Positions 1 through 10,065 of a stretch of DNA of 64,000 nucleotides are shown one piece after another. The stretch is from Phyto melanocephala. Lineage: Eukaryota; Arthropoda; Insecta; Diptera; Rhinophoridae. The notes beneath the pieces were generated by a model. That model ran no database searches, had not been told where the DNA came from, and saw only the letters and a list, made by a program, of their open reading frames with translations. The stretch covers positions 133,020,333 to 133,084,332 of the forward strand of contig OW799233.1 in the NCBI GenBank assembly GCA_941918925.1, read 5' to 3'. Made by a program: the position numbers and the translations under genes. Numbering within the stretch: the first letter of the stretch is position 1; every line of letters starts with the position of its first letter.

Positions 1-420
1 TGATGTGGAATTAATTAATTGCGTCCAACGTTCGATGGCTGTTTAATAAGCCGAAATGGTGATATCAATTGGTAGACTTAAGGCCTTGATTTGACACCGT
101 TGGGTTATTTTCTGTGGGGCGCTGTTAATGACAAATGTTATGCAGACAATTCAGAGACAATTGAGTATTCAAAGGTCAACATTCGTGAAGCCATTGTCAA
201 GATACAACCCCATACATGTGAAAAAGTACTCCTAAACTGTTCTAATCGAATAGGGCAAGGTAATCTTTCATTTCTAACCGGAATAATTGTACTTCGCAAC
301 GATAAAAAATGGGGTCAAACCGTTTCTGTTTTATTGCATTTCGAAATTTTAAGTGGCCCAAACTTTAAAAGTTATAACAAGTTGTATTTTCGTATTAGTA
401 TTTTCTTCAGAAACTAGAAG
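1..420 (+). pseudogene. mariner-like transposase, C-terminal relic
   Basis: This is the broken 3' part of a mariner-family transposase, the DDE/D enzyme that cuts and pastes the element. Translation across the first 290 bases gives the family's ISRNGDINW stretch, then two in-frame stops, then DLTPLGYFLWG, which carries the third catalytic aspartate, and then the usual C-terminal helix region (KCYADNSETIE...NIREAI). After NRIG the similarity ends. The rest of the gene lies off the left edge or is lost. No clear 3' terminal repeat is seen. The copy is inactive: it has stops and several substituted conserved residues. The same transposase type is found again at 57.7-58.3 kb. Confidence 0.8.
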
Positions 421-1459
421 TCAAAATAATAAATTGAACATGACACGGGTTAGTTATATGAAGGTAATCATTAAAAATGTCTTCATTAGTAAGTTTCTTA
501 GATACGTGTAAAATAATATTGTTTGCTTTTGTATTTTAAATTATTTCATAAATCTTTGTTGTTCTTATTTCTCCTACATCCCTAACAAATTCTACTTTGT
601 GGAAGTTTTAAATTTTAATTGATCTTAATAACATAATTTTAGCCAACTTGAGCCGATTTAAAAAAATCAACCATTTTCAAAATGAAAATCGAAAACAATA
701 TTTATTATTATTAAAAACATTTGAAATAATATTTTTGTTATATTTGATAATAAAAAAGAGTTGATAGTGCACACAACAAACTAGTTTTTAAGTTTTTTAA
801 AAATATGAAATTCAAATATTTTTAAAATTTTATTTTCACGTGGCTGCAACACTGATTTAGCTTTATGTTATCCTTTGGCTTCTTTTTGTTTGCAAGTAAT
901 TTCAACTAAACTAAGCATGCTGTACTTAACATCAACTTTTTAAAATTTTTTTAAATCTATTTTTATCTATTTTATGAAAACTAAAAATTGTTATCTTTTT
1001 GCTTAAATATGTATTGATTTAAATTTTTGTTTAATTTTAATCAATATCACAATTTCCTGAACCCTCTGCAAATTTAAATTTTCAATACACAGGCAGACAA
1101 ACAAACCAATAAAATGCTTTATATATTTTTTTTTTATTTTTATTTTATTTTTCTAAATAACTATATTTTTTGCAGCTACATTTCGTTATGTGAATGGAAG
1201 CCAAGTTAAATGGCAGTATCAATTTGTTTTTTTTTTTGCTGCTGTTGCTACTTTAGTTGATGCTGTTGTTAGAGTTTCTTTGCAATAACCATATTTTATG
1301 TTTTTATGTTTATGTTACACAGTAAATTGTCCATAAATACATACAGACGGTGACAAAAAATTAATCTCTCTATGCAGAATGCAAGATATTGGTACCTAAT
1401 TGAACTAAATGTCTTCAATATACGACAACACTAAAGTGTTTATTGAAGCTTTCCTTTAA
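421..1459. other. unannotated AT-rich stretch
   Basis: No gene or element is recognised. It consists of AT-rich DNA with homopolymer runs and a few TGCTGTTG-type triplet tracts around 1237-1270. Confidence 0.5.
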
Positions 1460-1476
1460 TCTGAAATGAAACTCTC

Positions 1477-1497
1477 TGTGTGTGTGTGTGTGTGTGT
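1477..1497. repeat. (TG)n microsatellite
   Basis: An uninterrupted TG dinucleotide run lies just inside the 5' end of the Helitron. The opposite-oriented copy has a shorter (CA)n at the same place, so the tract is part of the element and varies in length. Confidence 0.9.
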
Positions 1498-1589
1498 TAG
1501 CTATAGACTCTGAAACTGTAAAACCGATCGGGCTCAAACTTTGGTAAGTTGTTGTACACATACCGGGGAGTGTTTATGGATGAAAAAAA

Positions 1590-2200
1590 GTTATCAGTTT
1601 TAGCTACTTGCACTTGACCGATTTTTCTGAAACTTTGCACACATATCGAGCTTTCATGACTTAATAATTTCGTGATAAGAAAAGTGGGCGGGGCCACGCC
1701 CCTAAAAAAGTTTTAATTTTGAGGTACTTGCACTGGACCGATTTTTCTGAAACTTTGCACACATATTGAGCTATCGTGACTTTATAATTTGTGATTAAAA
1801 AAGTGGGCGCGGCCACGCCCATAAAAAAAGGCTATAATTTTGAGGTACTTGCACAACACTGATTTTTCTGAAACTTTGCACACATATTGAGCTGTCATGA
1901 CTAAATAATTTCGTGATAAGAAAAGTGGGCAGTGCCACGCCCATAAAAAAAAGGTATCATTTTGAAGTACTTGCACTGGACCGAATATTCTGAAACTTTG
2001 CACACATATTGAGCTGTTATGACTTTACAATTTCGTGATAAGAAAAGTGGGCAGGGCCACGCCCATAAAAACAATTTTAATTTTGAGGTACTTGCACTTG
2101 TCCGATTCTTCTGAAACTTTGCACACATATTGAGCTGTTATGACTTTAAAATTTCGTGACTAGAAAAGTGGGCAGGGACACGCCCATAAGAAAATTATAA
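1590..2200 (+). repeat. ~121-bp tandem repeat inside Helitron
   Basis: About five units are marked by AACTTTGCACACATAT at about 1631, 1751, 1872, 1993 and 2115, a period of 120-122 bases. Each unit also has a GTGGGCGGGGCCACGCCC-type near-palindrome and a TTTTGAGGTACTTGCACT stretch. Short reading frames run across the units, but the period is not a multiple of three and they are not genes. Confidence 0.9.
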
Positions 2201-2274
2201 TTTTTAGGTTTTTTCACTTCAGAATGCATTTCGATTCATTAAGGGGCGTAGCAACGCGCGCCGGGTTTGGCTAG

Positions 2275-3323
2275 TATTTCATATACGCAAAGTGTTTTTA
2301 AAATGTAATTTTTGTTTGCCATTAACTGTATATAATTTATTTGTATGTGGTCTTTATTATATTTATATGAATAAAAGGAAACCTCTATTGTTATGCAATT
2401 TGTTGTAAAGCAAATTCTGTTAAGTTTTATTATTATAAATTTAATTTACTGGGTCAAATAGCACCAGTAACAACAATAACAACCAATAAAAGTGTTACTA
2501 TTGTTAAATGCTGTGCAGTTAAAATGGTTTTACAGTTTATTATTTGCTCATAGAAAAATGGCCATTACTAACGGCCGTTTTGCATTATAAACATATTAAT
2601 TTAGAAGCGGACCAAAATCACAATTTTTTCCCAATAAATAAAACTCCTTTTAAGCAATTTTTATAACAGATAATTTAATTACTTTTTGAGTTTGATAGAA
2701 TTAATTTTTTTTTTAATTTAGATGTTTAATTTTATTAACTCCCGATTTATAATTGGTTCAAATTAGCCAGTGTTATAACATGTTGTAAAACAACACATAA
2801 AAAAAACACATATATGTACATATATACACATGTATATGTGTTTATGTGTAAAAGTTTGCATATCTCTCTATTACAAGTGCATATTTTCAAACACACACAA
2901 ATGTATGTCAATGTTCACTTGCTATGAGTAGTCAAAATGTAATGACTATATTAAAATTTCAATTAAAATTTTGTGGTATCAGTATGACATTTACAAAAGT
3001 GTTTACATAAAAAATCATGTCCAAAAGAAAACCTAAAAAAACTTAATTTTGTTATTTTTTGACAATATATTTAAATACAGATTAGATTTTCGGAAAACAA
3101 AATATGTAAATGACTTTTGGAAGTTAAAGAATAAAATAAAATTAAATATACAAAATAATTAGCTGTCAAACAATATTGTAAATACAGCAACTCACTGGAG
3201 TATCCTATGATTCAATATTAAGTAAATTGTTTTGATTTAAATTCTCTTCTTTTATTTGTTAAACACAATTTTTTCTCTCTGATATAAATGTAATCTTTAA
3301 AATGATTTAAATTGCTAATAAAA
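2275..3323. other. unannotated AT-rich stretch
   Basis: No gene or element is recognised. A short alternating TATGTACATATATAC region lies at about 2810-2850. Confidence 0.5.
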
Positions 3324-3467
3324 ACAAGTAAGAGCACTATATTCGGCTGTGCCGAATCTTTTATACCCACCACCAATTTTGTGTACATTTAAAGCACAAT
3401 ATTTATTATTTTGTTAATCATTATGGAATAATCTCTTTATAATAAAATATGTATCACTTTCTTTGTA

Positions 3468-4066
3468 GAGGGTGGTTAAATTTTAAGGGCCCAAGTTGAA
3501 GGTGAACTACACCTAGTCTTTAAGTTTGTTTTCTGCATTTTACTTGACATTTCTCAATCTCAAACTTACTCATTTTGATCCGTGGAAAGATACGCAAATG
3601 AGCAACGCTTTAAAGTTATTCAGGTTTTTTATAAAAATGGGCGTTCAAATCAAAATGCATTTTGTGCACTTCGTAATTCTTTTGATCAACATAATCGTTC
3701 AAATTCGTCCACAATCGGGAGAATTGTAAAAGATATTTAAATTTCTGCAAAACAGGTCTGTATAAAATGTTAGAAAATCTGTGAATGCCTTCTTAGTTCG
3801 TTGAATGGGAACTATTGCTGTTTTTTGCGATAGTGTGGCAAAAGAGCAGTCAACCTCGACTCATCATCATGCCCAATAATTGAGCATCAACATTGTCATT
3901 GAAAATTTCGACCATCAGATAGAGGAGTGGCGCCAAGGATGGGGGGGCCATTTGGCCGATATTTTGTTAAATACATAATTGAACCATACAAATATTATCA
4001 TTATAAAAAGAAATAATAATATCTTAAATAATTTGTGTTTTATTTAAATACAACATCGGTCCTTAA
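3468..4066 (+). mobile_element. internally deleted mariner nested in mini-me copy 1
   Basis: The 5' terminal repeat AGGGTGGTTAAATTTTAAGG lies next to a TA. Then comes the transposase N-terminal helix-turn-helix region, readable with substitutions as ERYANEQRFKVIQVFYKNG and on to TIGRIVK. Stops and an internal deletion join this directly to the C-terminal end (GGHLADIL before a stop, near 3940-3975). The 3' terminal repeat is truncated here (CGGTCCTTAAAT), but it is complete in the sister copy at 26398-27018. The central catalytic domain is absent, so this is a passive deletion derivative. Confidence 0.8.
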
Positions 4067-4182
4067 ATGAAATAAAATTCAATGAAAGTGTGTTAAAGTA
4101 GCTGTGTCAATAAAGTTTCTACTAATAAATACAACTTAAATATTTCAATATAGCCCTTTATTTTCCCAAAAACTTTGTCAAT

Positions 4183-5110
4183 AGAGAAATTACATGAATT
4201 TAAGGTAAGCCGTTGTATGGGAGGTAGGCGTTAAAGTGGCCGTGTCACCTAAACTTTTTGGCACAACAATAATATTGATTAGAAGGATATACACAGCAAA
4301 TTTGATCATCATACCTCTAATTCTGGCGGTTTTATGAGCTTTTAAATTTCATTAACGGTAGATTACGTGAAAAGTGGGCGTTATAGTAGGCGTGTCAAAG
4401 TTGTTTTGGCGAATGAGTACAACTTAGGTGTTTCAATATAGCCCTTTATTAATCCAAAATCATTATTAATAGAGAAATTAGAGGAATTTTGAGTAAAACG
4501 TTATATGGGAGGTGGGCGTAAAAGTGGGCGTGGCAACTCAATTTTCTAGCACAGTAATGACATTGCCTAGGGGGATATACGCAGCAAATTTTATCATAAT
4601 ACCTCTTATTTTGGTGGTTTTATGAGCTTTTAAATTTCATTAACGGTATATAACGTGAAAAGTGGGCGTTATAGTAGGCGTGTCAAAGCTATTTTTGCGA
4701 ATGAGTACAACTTAGGTGTTTCAATATAGTCCTTTATTATTCCAAAATCTTTATTAATAGAGGAATTATATGAATTTTAAGTAAAACGTTATATGGGAGG
4801 TGGGCGTAAAAGTGGGCGTGGCGCCCTAATTTTCCGGCGCAGTAATGACATTGCCTAAAAGGATATACGTAGCGAGTTTGATCATCATACCTCTAATTTT
4901 GGCGGTTTTATGAGCTTTTAAATTTCATTAACGGTATATAACGTGAAAAGTGGGCGTTATAGTGGGCGTGTCAAAGTTGTATTTTCGAATGAGTACAACT
5001 GAGATGTTTCAATATAGCCCTTTATTATTCCAAAATCTACATAAATTGAGAAATTATATGAATTTTGGGTAAAACGTAATATGGGAGGTGGGCGTAAAAG
5101 TGGGCGTGGC
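4183..5110. repeat. ~288-bp tandem repeat in mini-me copy 1
   Basis: The block GAGAAATTA...GAATTT starts at about 4183, 4473, 4760 and 5048, giving a period of 287-290 bases, three full units and a partial one. Each unit holds GTGGGCGTAAAAGTGGGCGT, a poly-purine-free spacer ending TCATACCTCTAATTT, and AACGTGAAAAGTGGGCGTTA. The sister copy at 27.2 kb has one unit fewer. Confidence 0.85.
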
Positions 5111-5567
5111 ACATTGATTTTCCGTTACAAAAAAGCGTCTCACCAATAAATAAAGTGTGCAAAATTTCAGAGTCGTACATCCAATTTTGTTGCTTTTATG
5201 ACGTTTTTGTTTTTAAATATACCGAAAAATACACTGTGCGGTATAAATTTTCGTACATTTTGATCGATAACTCCTCTCCTAATGCATAGATTTAGACAAT
5301 TTTCGGGGAAAAATAGTGCTTTTTTTCAGGAAATATATATTCGAAGTTTCATGAGTCTACGTTAATGCGTTTGGACACAATTCCATTTTATTCGATGTTT
5401 GAAGGACACGGTTTTTTCGACCTACTCTTGCTTTTCGAGCTATAACTCTCTTCCTAATATTCCGATTTAGCCCATTTTCAATACCAAACAAACCTTGTCT
5501 ATAAGAAAGATTCTGGCAAAATTTGAGCCCCCTAGCTTTTTCGGTGCGACCTCTATCGTGCTTTCAA

Positions 5568-5637
5568 CAGACGGACAGACGGACAGACGGACAGACGGAC
5601 AGACGGACAGACGGACAGACGGACAGACGGACGGACA
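5568..5637 (-). repeat. (GTCY)n microsatellite, (CAGACGGA)n on plus
   Basis: This is a long run of ACGGACAG units, the (GTCY)n tract typical of mini-me elements. It is far longer than in the sister copy (about 30 bases at 28268), so it has expanded after transposition. Confidence 0.9.
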
Positions 5638-6039
5638 TAGCTAGATCGTCATAAAATCAAACCCTGATTCAGAATATATATACTTTATGGGGTCTAAAAT
5701 GGATATTTCGATGTGTTACAAACGGAATGACAAAATGAATATACCCCCACCATTTTTTTGGTGGCGGGTATAAAAACAACAGCATTTTAAGCATAAAATT
5801 GCATTTAAATTTGATGGCTGAATTACAAATTAGCAATGCTTTGGTATGTAGCGATATGCAGACTTTGGCTGTTTTATAAACCTGCATAAAAGTAATTGAT
5901 AAATACCGTTCAAAAAATCGATGTACTTGTTGATGTTATTGATTTTAATGTGTTTGCATTTGAAAAACACAAATATCAAGCGTTAAGAATAAGAATAAGT
6001 ATTTCCTATAAAAGGCCTTATTTAGCCTTTTAGAGAGAA

Positions 6040-6660
6040 CATCAAGAGGTCTTACAAATTTTCTGATAACTGTAATGTGTTCCAAGCGGAAATACTGACT
6101 ATCTACAGAGCGACGGATCTTATATTGGAGCATGTTCCAAGGGGTAGGGAGGGACATTAAGTCAAATCTAGGTTGGACATTAAGTCAAATCTAGGTTGGT
6201 TGAGAAGTGTAGGAAGGCAATTGCACAATGGAACTTGCACGCGGTGGATCGGTACTGGTTTCGACGAGCGAAGAGGACATGGTGAGGCCTCCGTTAATGA
6301 TACTATTTTGGGCGTATCAGGGCGTGGGTATCTAATAGAACCAAATTGGCGTGGAGGGAACGAGAAGAGACTGCACGGTGTCAAGGGCTTTGTGGCCCAG
6401 GTTAAACTCAGCGGACTCTACGGTACTTCTGGGCCTGGATAGGGTATGTCTGAGGGCCACTATTGGGCTTTTAACAGGGCATTCTCATAATTTGGACATG
6501 CAGACTTTGTGATTTTTTTGTGGAGTTACCTGAAGTCACAGTCATTAAAATTGCCATAAGCCGATAGCCTCAAAAACACTGCAGAGTTCCGGAAATGCGG
6601 TTTCTGCAAGGCGCCTCTATTTGAGTCTGTATTTGCCTTTACCAAAAGTGGCATGAAATC
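6040..6660 (+). pseudogene. non-LTR retrotransposon relic, RNase H to C-terminus
   Basis: Broken remains of the second reading frame of an RNase H-encoding LINE. Around 6060-6100 the frame reads FSDNCNVFQAEIL, the RNase H segment with its catalytic glutamate. Around 6385-6500 another frame reads WPRLNSADSTVLLGLDRVC followed by LRATIGLLTGHSHN, the conserved stretch before the C-terminal Cys-rich knuckle. CGFCKA at about 6598 may be what is left of that knuckle. Frameshifts, stops and a 23-base tandem duplication near 6152 break the frame. No terminal tail or target duplication was found. Confidence 0.65.
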
Positions 6661-7824
6661 TCAATAGTAATAATAAAATTTTTGATATATTTAATTTTGT
6701 TTGACCTTTCCTAAAAGTGTTTCTAATGTCTTGTATCTTCATCAATAAATTGCAATCTAACGATTTCCTTTAATTAAACAAAACCTATATTTTTAAAATT
6801 TTCTTTTTACAAAAAATCTCTTAATTATTCTCCATTTTATTTTGGCCTCTAACCACACAGTATTTATACACTCAGCATAAATGCAGGAACATCCAAAATA
6901 ACAACAGCATTATCCACACAGCCTGCAATAACTTTGATGACGATCATGTCAACATGAATGCTGACAATAATTTGATGTTGCTGATTAGTTAAGGAGTTGA
7001 AATATCTAAGAACTAACTGCAACAGTAACAGCAGAAGAAGCAGCAGTAACACGAAAAAAACACATTTGTTAATGTTTAATGATGTTGCAAAAGTGAAGAA
7101 GAAACGTGTGCCAAGTGTTCAACTGGTTTCAGCTTGCCACAGAGTGCAACATATGTAGATTAAACAATGATTGTTTATTATTTGAGCTGCCACATATTGA
7201 TGGTTGTAGCCGTTTGCATTGAGCGCAAAGGAAAATCATGAAAAAAAAGAATTATAAGTGTTCAACATATCGGTATCTTAAGTATTGTTTTTCTGCCTTC
7301 GAACAATTTAACCAGTCTGATTATGTACAAAACAATTTTAATAGTTTCTTAAGTTTGTTAGCAGTTCATAAAATCCTCACAAAAAACATATGAAAGACAA
7401 TCGTAGTAGAACAAAAACGCATCAAAATTATGTGCTGTGGTTGTGTTGATATTTTGTTGTTTTCTTTTGTACAGAAAACGATAATCATTCGATAGATTTT
7501 TCAGATAAATGTTTGTGTATGAAAGAAAAAATAATAAAAAATAAATAAAATAAAACTGTTACTTTAAACAGCAATTGAATGCAGTTGAAATTGCGGCCTG
7601 TTGTTGCTGCCGTTTTGCTATTGTTTTGATTTGAGTAAATTGATCAGATCAAACGGAACTCTAATAAAACAACACAAACAAAGAAATCTTGTGATAAATA
7701 ACAGTTGTGTTTTGTTTTTATTTTTTCAATCAAACGATATAAATAACTTACGTATGGATATTTGCACTTACCTTGCATAAGGTAGATACATACATATAAC
7801 ATATATATATGTATGTGCTGTACA
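6661..7824. other. unannotated stretch
   Basis: No gene is recognised. The reverse-strand Leu-rich frame near 6864-7052 is just a CAGCAG/AGAAGC triplet tract read out of context. The CAG-rich patches (7010-7050, 7560-7620) resemble the low-complexity triplets common in fly non-coding DNA. Confidence 0.5.
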
Positions 7825-7826
7825 TA

Positions 7827-8172
7827 CCCTACAGACAAAATTGGACTACGTGGTCCATTTTAGCTAAATGGACTACTTACACCATGGTCCTATGTCATGG
7901 ACCATATCATTTTTAAACAAGAGATTGTAGTTAAACGGCAAGTGTTCGTGTTTTAACGATTACATAAATTGTTGTCAAAACGTGTATAATGGTCGTGTAG
8001 GTGCTCCATCGAGTAGCGACAAAGCGTAGTTTTAAGACTACTCCGATGGGTTATATGGTCCAGCCCTAGGACATCGTAATGTCCATATATTTAGGTGTTC
8101 TTTGGATTAGTCCTGGTTCATTACAGAGTATACTTTACATGCGTGTATGGAGTAGCCGCGTTATCTGCAGGG
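7827..8172 (+). mobile_element. TA-flanked MITE, copy 1
   Basis: The ends CCCTACAGA and TCTGCAGGG form imperfect inverted repeats, each flanked by TA, as expected for a Tc1/mariner-type target duplication. The inside shows GGACTACGTGGTCCATTTTAG near the left and GGTCCAGCCCTAGGACAT near the right. It has no coding capacity. A diverged copy in opposite orientation lies at about 52975-53299. Confidence 0.75.
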
Positions 8173-8309
8173 TATATATAAACAAACCTGCACATTATCT
8201 TATTTTTAAATACAAATCAAATGTCGTTCTTGAATCGAATCACTTAAGAACGGTAGCATCTATTTCGCAATTTTTTTTTACATATTTGCAATAATCCAAT
8301 TTAGATTTT

Positions 8310-8650
8310 TACGGGAAGAAAAATTTATCACGCCCACTTTTTAACTTATATAAAATTGAATAACCGCTGGACCGCTTTGTCTATTGTTTTTAATAATCTA
8401 TGAGGCTCAAAATGGATTTCAACGAAAAAAAAAATTACTTGAAATAAGAGGTGGGTGTGGCACCTTCTATATAAAATCAAACAATTCGGCGATATACATA
8501 TTTAGAGCATTGACGTACCCAATGTCATGTGGGGTGTTATAATAGTAATTGAATAGTTGGCTTAAAATAAGCAGGAAAATGGCAGTAGGCGTGGCAGATT
8601 TAATGTATAAAAATACATTTTATGAGATATCTAGACAACTATTACATTTA
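8310..8650. repeat. decayed repeat interior with GTGGGTGTGGC motifs
   Basis: Contains CACGCCCACTTTTTAAC at 8330, GGTGGGTGTGGCACCTTCTA at 8451 and GTAGGCGTGGCAG at 8585. These resemble the interior of the mini-me and Helitron tandem units elsewhere in the window. No ends are seen, so the family is uncertain. Confidence 0.4.
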
Positions 8651-9686
8651 TGATATTTACACTTTGTGTTATTTATTTTAATTTTGTGTTTCTTCATTCT
8701 GCCAAAAGTCGATACAACGAAGAGGGGGAAGGATACCATACGAAAACCCTATTACTTATATGAAATATTTTAGAAAATTTCAACATTACTTTTAAATTCT
8801 GGTAGTAAAATTTAAAAAAAAAAACAATTCATTTAAAAAATTCATAAGAACTAAATTAGGGCACGTATCACTCTACCCATAAAAACTATGATTTTCAACG
8901 GCTTCAAATTCTGTATAATTTGCCGCAATATTAGTTTCATTTTACGGGCGCAAAATCTATTGCATCTGAAAAGAGAGTGTCATACCTTCATAATAAACAT
9001 TTGAAGTCTTTCAATTAAATTTATCTCCTAATGAATACAGTGCAAAAACATTGTTGTGGCCAGTATAGCGATGAGGGCTCTGACAGTGCTAATATAAATA
9101 TAATAATATATATAATATAATTTATATCCGATGAGGAGCAAATATATGCTTTGAATTTCAAAATGTCAGATGCCAAGCCCACTTCTAAAAATATTTCTAC
9201 TCGTATAAAATATTCTGATTTTCCTATTATAAATTTTTTTTTTGCATTTTATCGTTTCATGGAAAAACTCTAAAATTTTATTCCTTTAAAAATAATTTTT
9301 TTTTTAAAAAATCAGTCTAGTGAAAGTATTTTTTTTTACAAGTCCCTTCATAGTATCTCATAGTAATCATAGATTTTCTATTAAATATTAATTGTGTGAA
9401 GAGTTGCCGGATAATCCTCCTTAATTTTAACTTTTGTTTGCTTCTTAGGTTTTTTATACTCACCACCAATAAAGTGAAGCTAGTTTTTATATGTATGTTT
9501 CTAGATAAGATTTTAAGATAAGCTAGCTATAACCGATCGTCTATCTGTCTCAAATGTCTTAAACTTTAAATGACATCTGCGGCTACTCTTTATATTGCCC
9601 GTTCGATCAGTCTAATTTTTGTCTACTTTTTCTAATAAATCTTACGAAAGTCATCAATGTTGGCTTGAATATTGGCTTTCAAGTAG
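8651..9686. other. unannotated AT-rich stretch
   Basis: No gene is recognised. TTTTTATACTCACCACCAA at about 9451 looks like a lone mini-me end, but the sequence next to it does not continue the match. Confidence 0.45.
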
Positions 9687-9698
9687 GTGGTTAGTCAA

Positions 9699-10053
9699 AC
9701 ATGCAAGTCGACTCGGACTTCCATCGAACGACCATTGTCGCAGCTGTCGGGATAGAGAGAAGGAGGAATCAGTTTTTCACCTTCTTTGCGAATGTCCTGC
9801 ACTGGCGGCTAAAAGACACAGATTTCTGGGCAAACATGTACTGGATGGCCTCTCTGCGATATCTGAAGTTACACTGAATTATCTACTGAAATACCTCACT
9901 GCCACGGGGTGGATCTAGTATCTTACCTACTCTTGGACTTATTCTGAGATACATTGGAGCTGACGAGTGATGTGGTCCTGTCAAAACGGAGTCATATAGA
10001 CTCTACTTGACTGTTTGCGTGCACCAAACTACCACGGTAACCAACAAACCCAT
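9699..10053 (+). mobile_element. LOA/I-like LINE, 5'-truncated copy 3
   Basis: The 3' end of the same LINE as at 53.8-56.7 kb. The frame to the stop at 9916-9918 reads HASRLGLPSNDHCRSC, then HLLCECPALAAKRHRF, and ends ATGWI, giving the C-x2-C...H-x2-C knuckle and the element's C-terminus. The 3' UTR follows, with GAGTGATGTGGTCCTGTC, and ends in ACCACGGTAACCAACAAAC. GTGGTTAGTCAA lies immediately before (9687-9698) and after (10054-10065), a perfect 12-base target duplication, so the truncation point is at 9699. This copy is more diverged than the other two. The start of the open frame upstream of 9699 is flanking DNA, not gene. Confidence 0.9.
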
Positions 10054-10065
10054 GTGGTTAGTCAA

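Larger units (their letters stand above)
1460..2274 (+). mobile_element. non-autonomous Helitron, copy 1
   Basis: The element begins with TC just after an A and ends in CTAG just before a T, the classic Helitron A|T insertion without target duplication. Before the 3' CTAG lies a GC-rich potential hairpin (GGCGTAGCAACGCGCGCC, 2245-2262). The left end has AAACTCTCTG followed by a (TG)n tract. It is filled with about five tandem units and has no coding capacity. A second copy in the opposite orientation lies at 20846-21688. That copy still has TATATATATAAAAG after the TC, which this copy has lost. Mobilisation would need a Rep/helicase supplied in trans. Confidence 0.85.
3324..5774 (-). mobile_element. 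mini-me/DINE-1-like (HINE) element, composite copy 1
   Basis: Read on the minus strand, the element starts TTTATACCCGCCACC and ends with the matching GGTGGTGGGTATAAAAG, a hairpin (ATTCGGC-3 nt-GCCGAAT, 3341-3357) and TTACTTGT. Near the start, after GATCTAGCTATGTCCG, comes a (GTCY)n tract. This layout (short subterminal inverted repeats, GTCY tract near the 5' side, 3' hairpin) is that of mini-me/DINE-1, the non-autonomous Helentron-related elements of flies. It carries a deleted mariner and a ~288-bp tandem array. A sister copy with the same mariner lies at 26254-28434. It has no coding function. Confidence 0.75.

Noticed and set aside
1782..2128. Overlapping reverse-strand frames with a repeated CKVSEKSVLCKY/CAKFQKNRTSAS pattern
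   Set aside because: They are read from the ~121-bp Helitron tandem units. The period is not a multiple of three, so the same DNA appears in several frames; no domain is present.
1590..2200. Regularly spaced repeats as a CRISPR array
   Set aside because: Units are ~121 bases, near-continuous, inside a Helitron in a eukaryotic genome. There are no short repeats with unique spacers and no cas genes.
6157..6442. Opposite-strand open frames over the LINE relic as a gene pair
   Set aside because: The frame with LINE motifs is different and broken; these are shadows in a GC-richer relic.
6864..7052. Leu-rich reverse frame as a signal peptide gene
   Set aside because: It is a CAG/AGA triplet tract read backwards, with no further coding signal.
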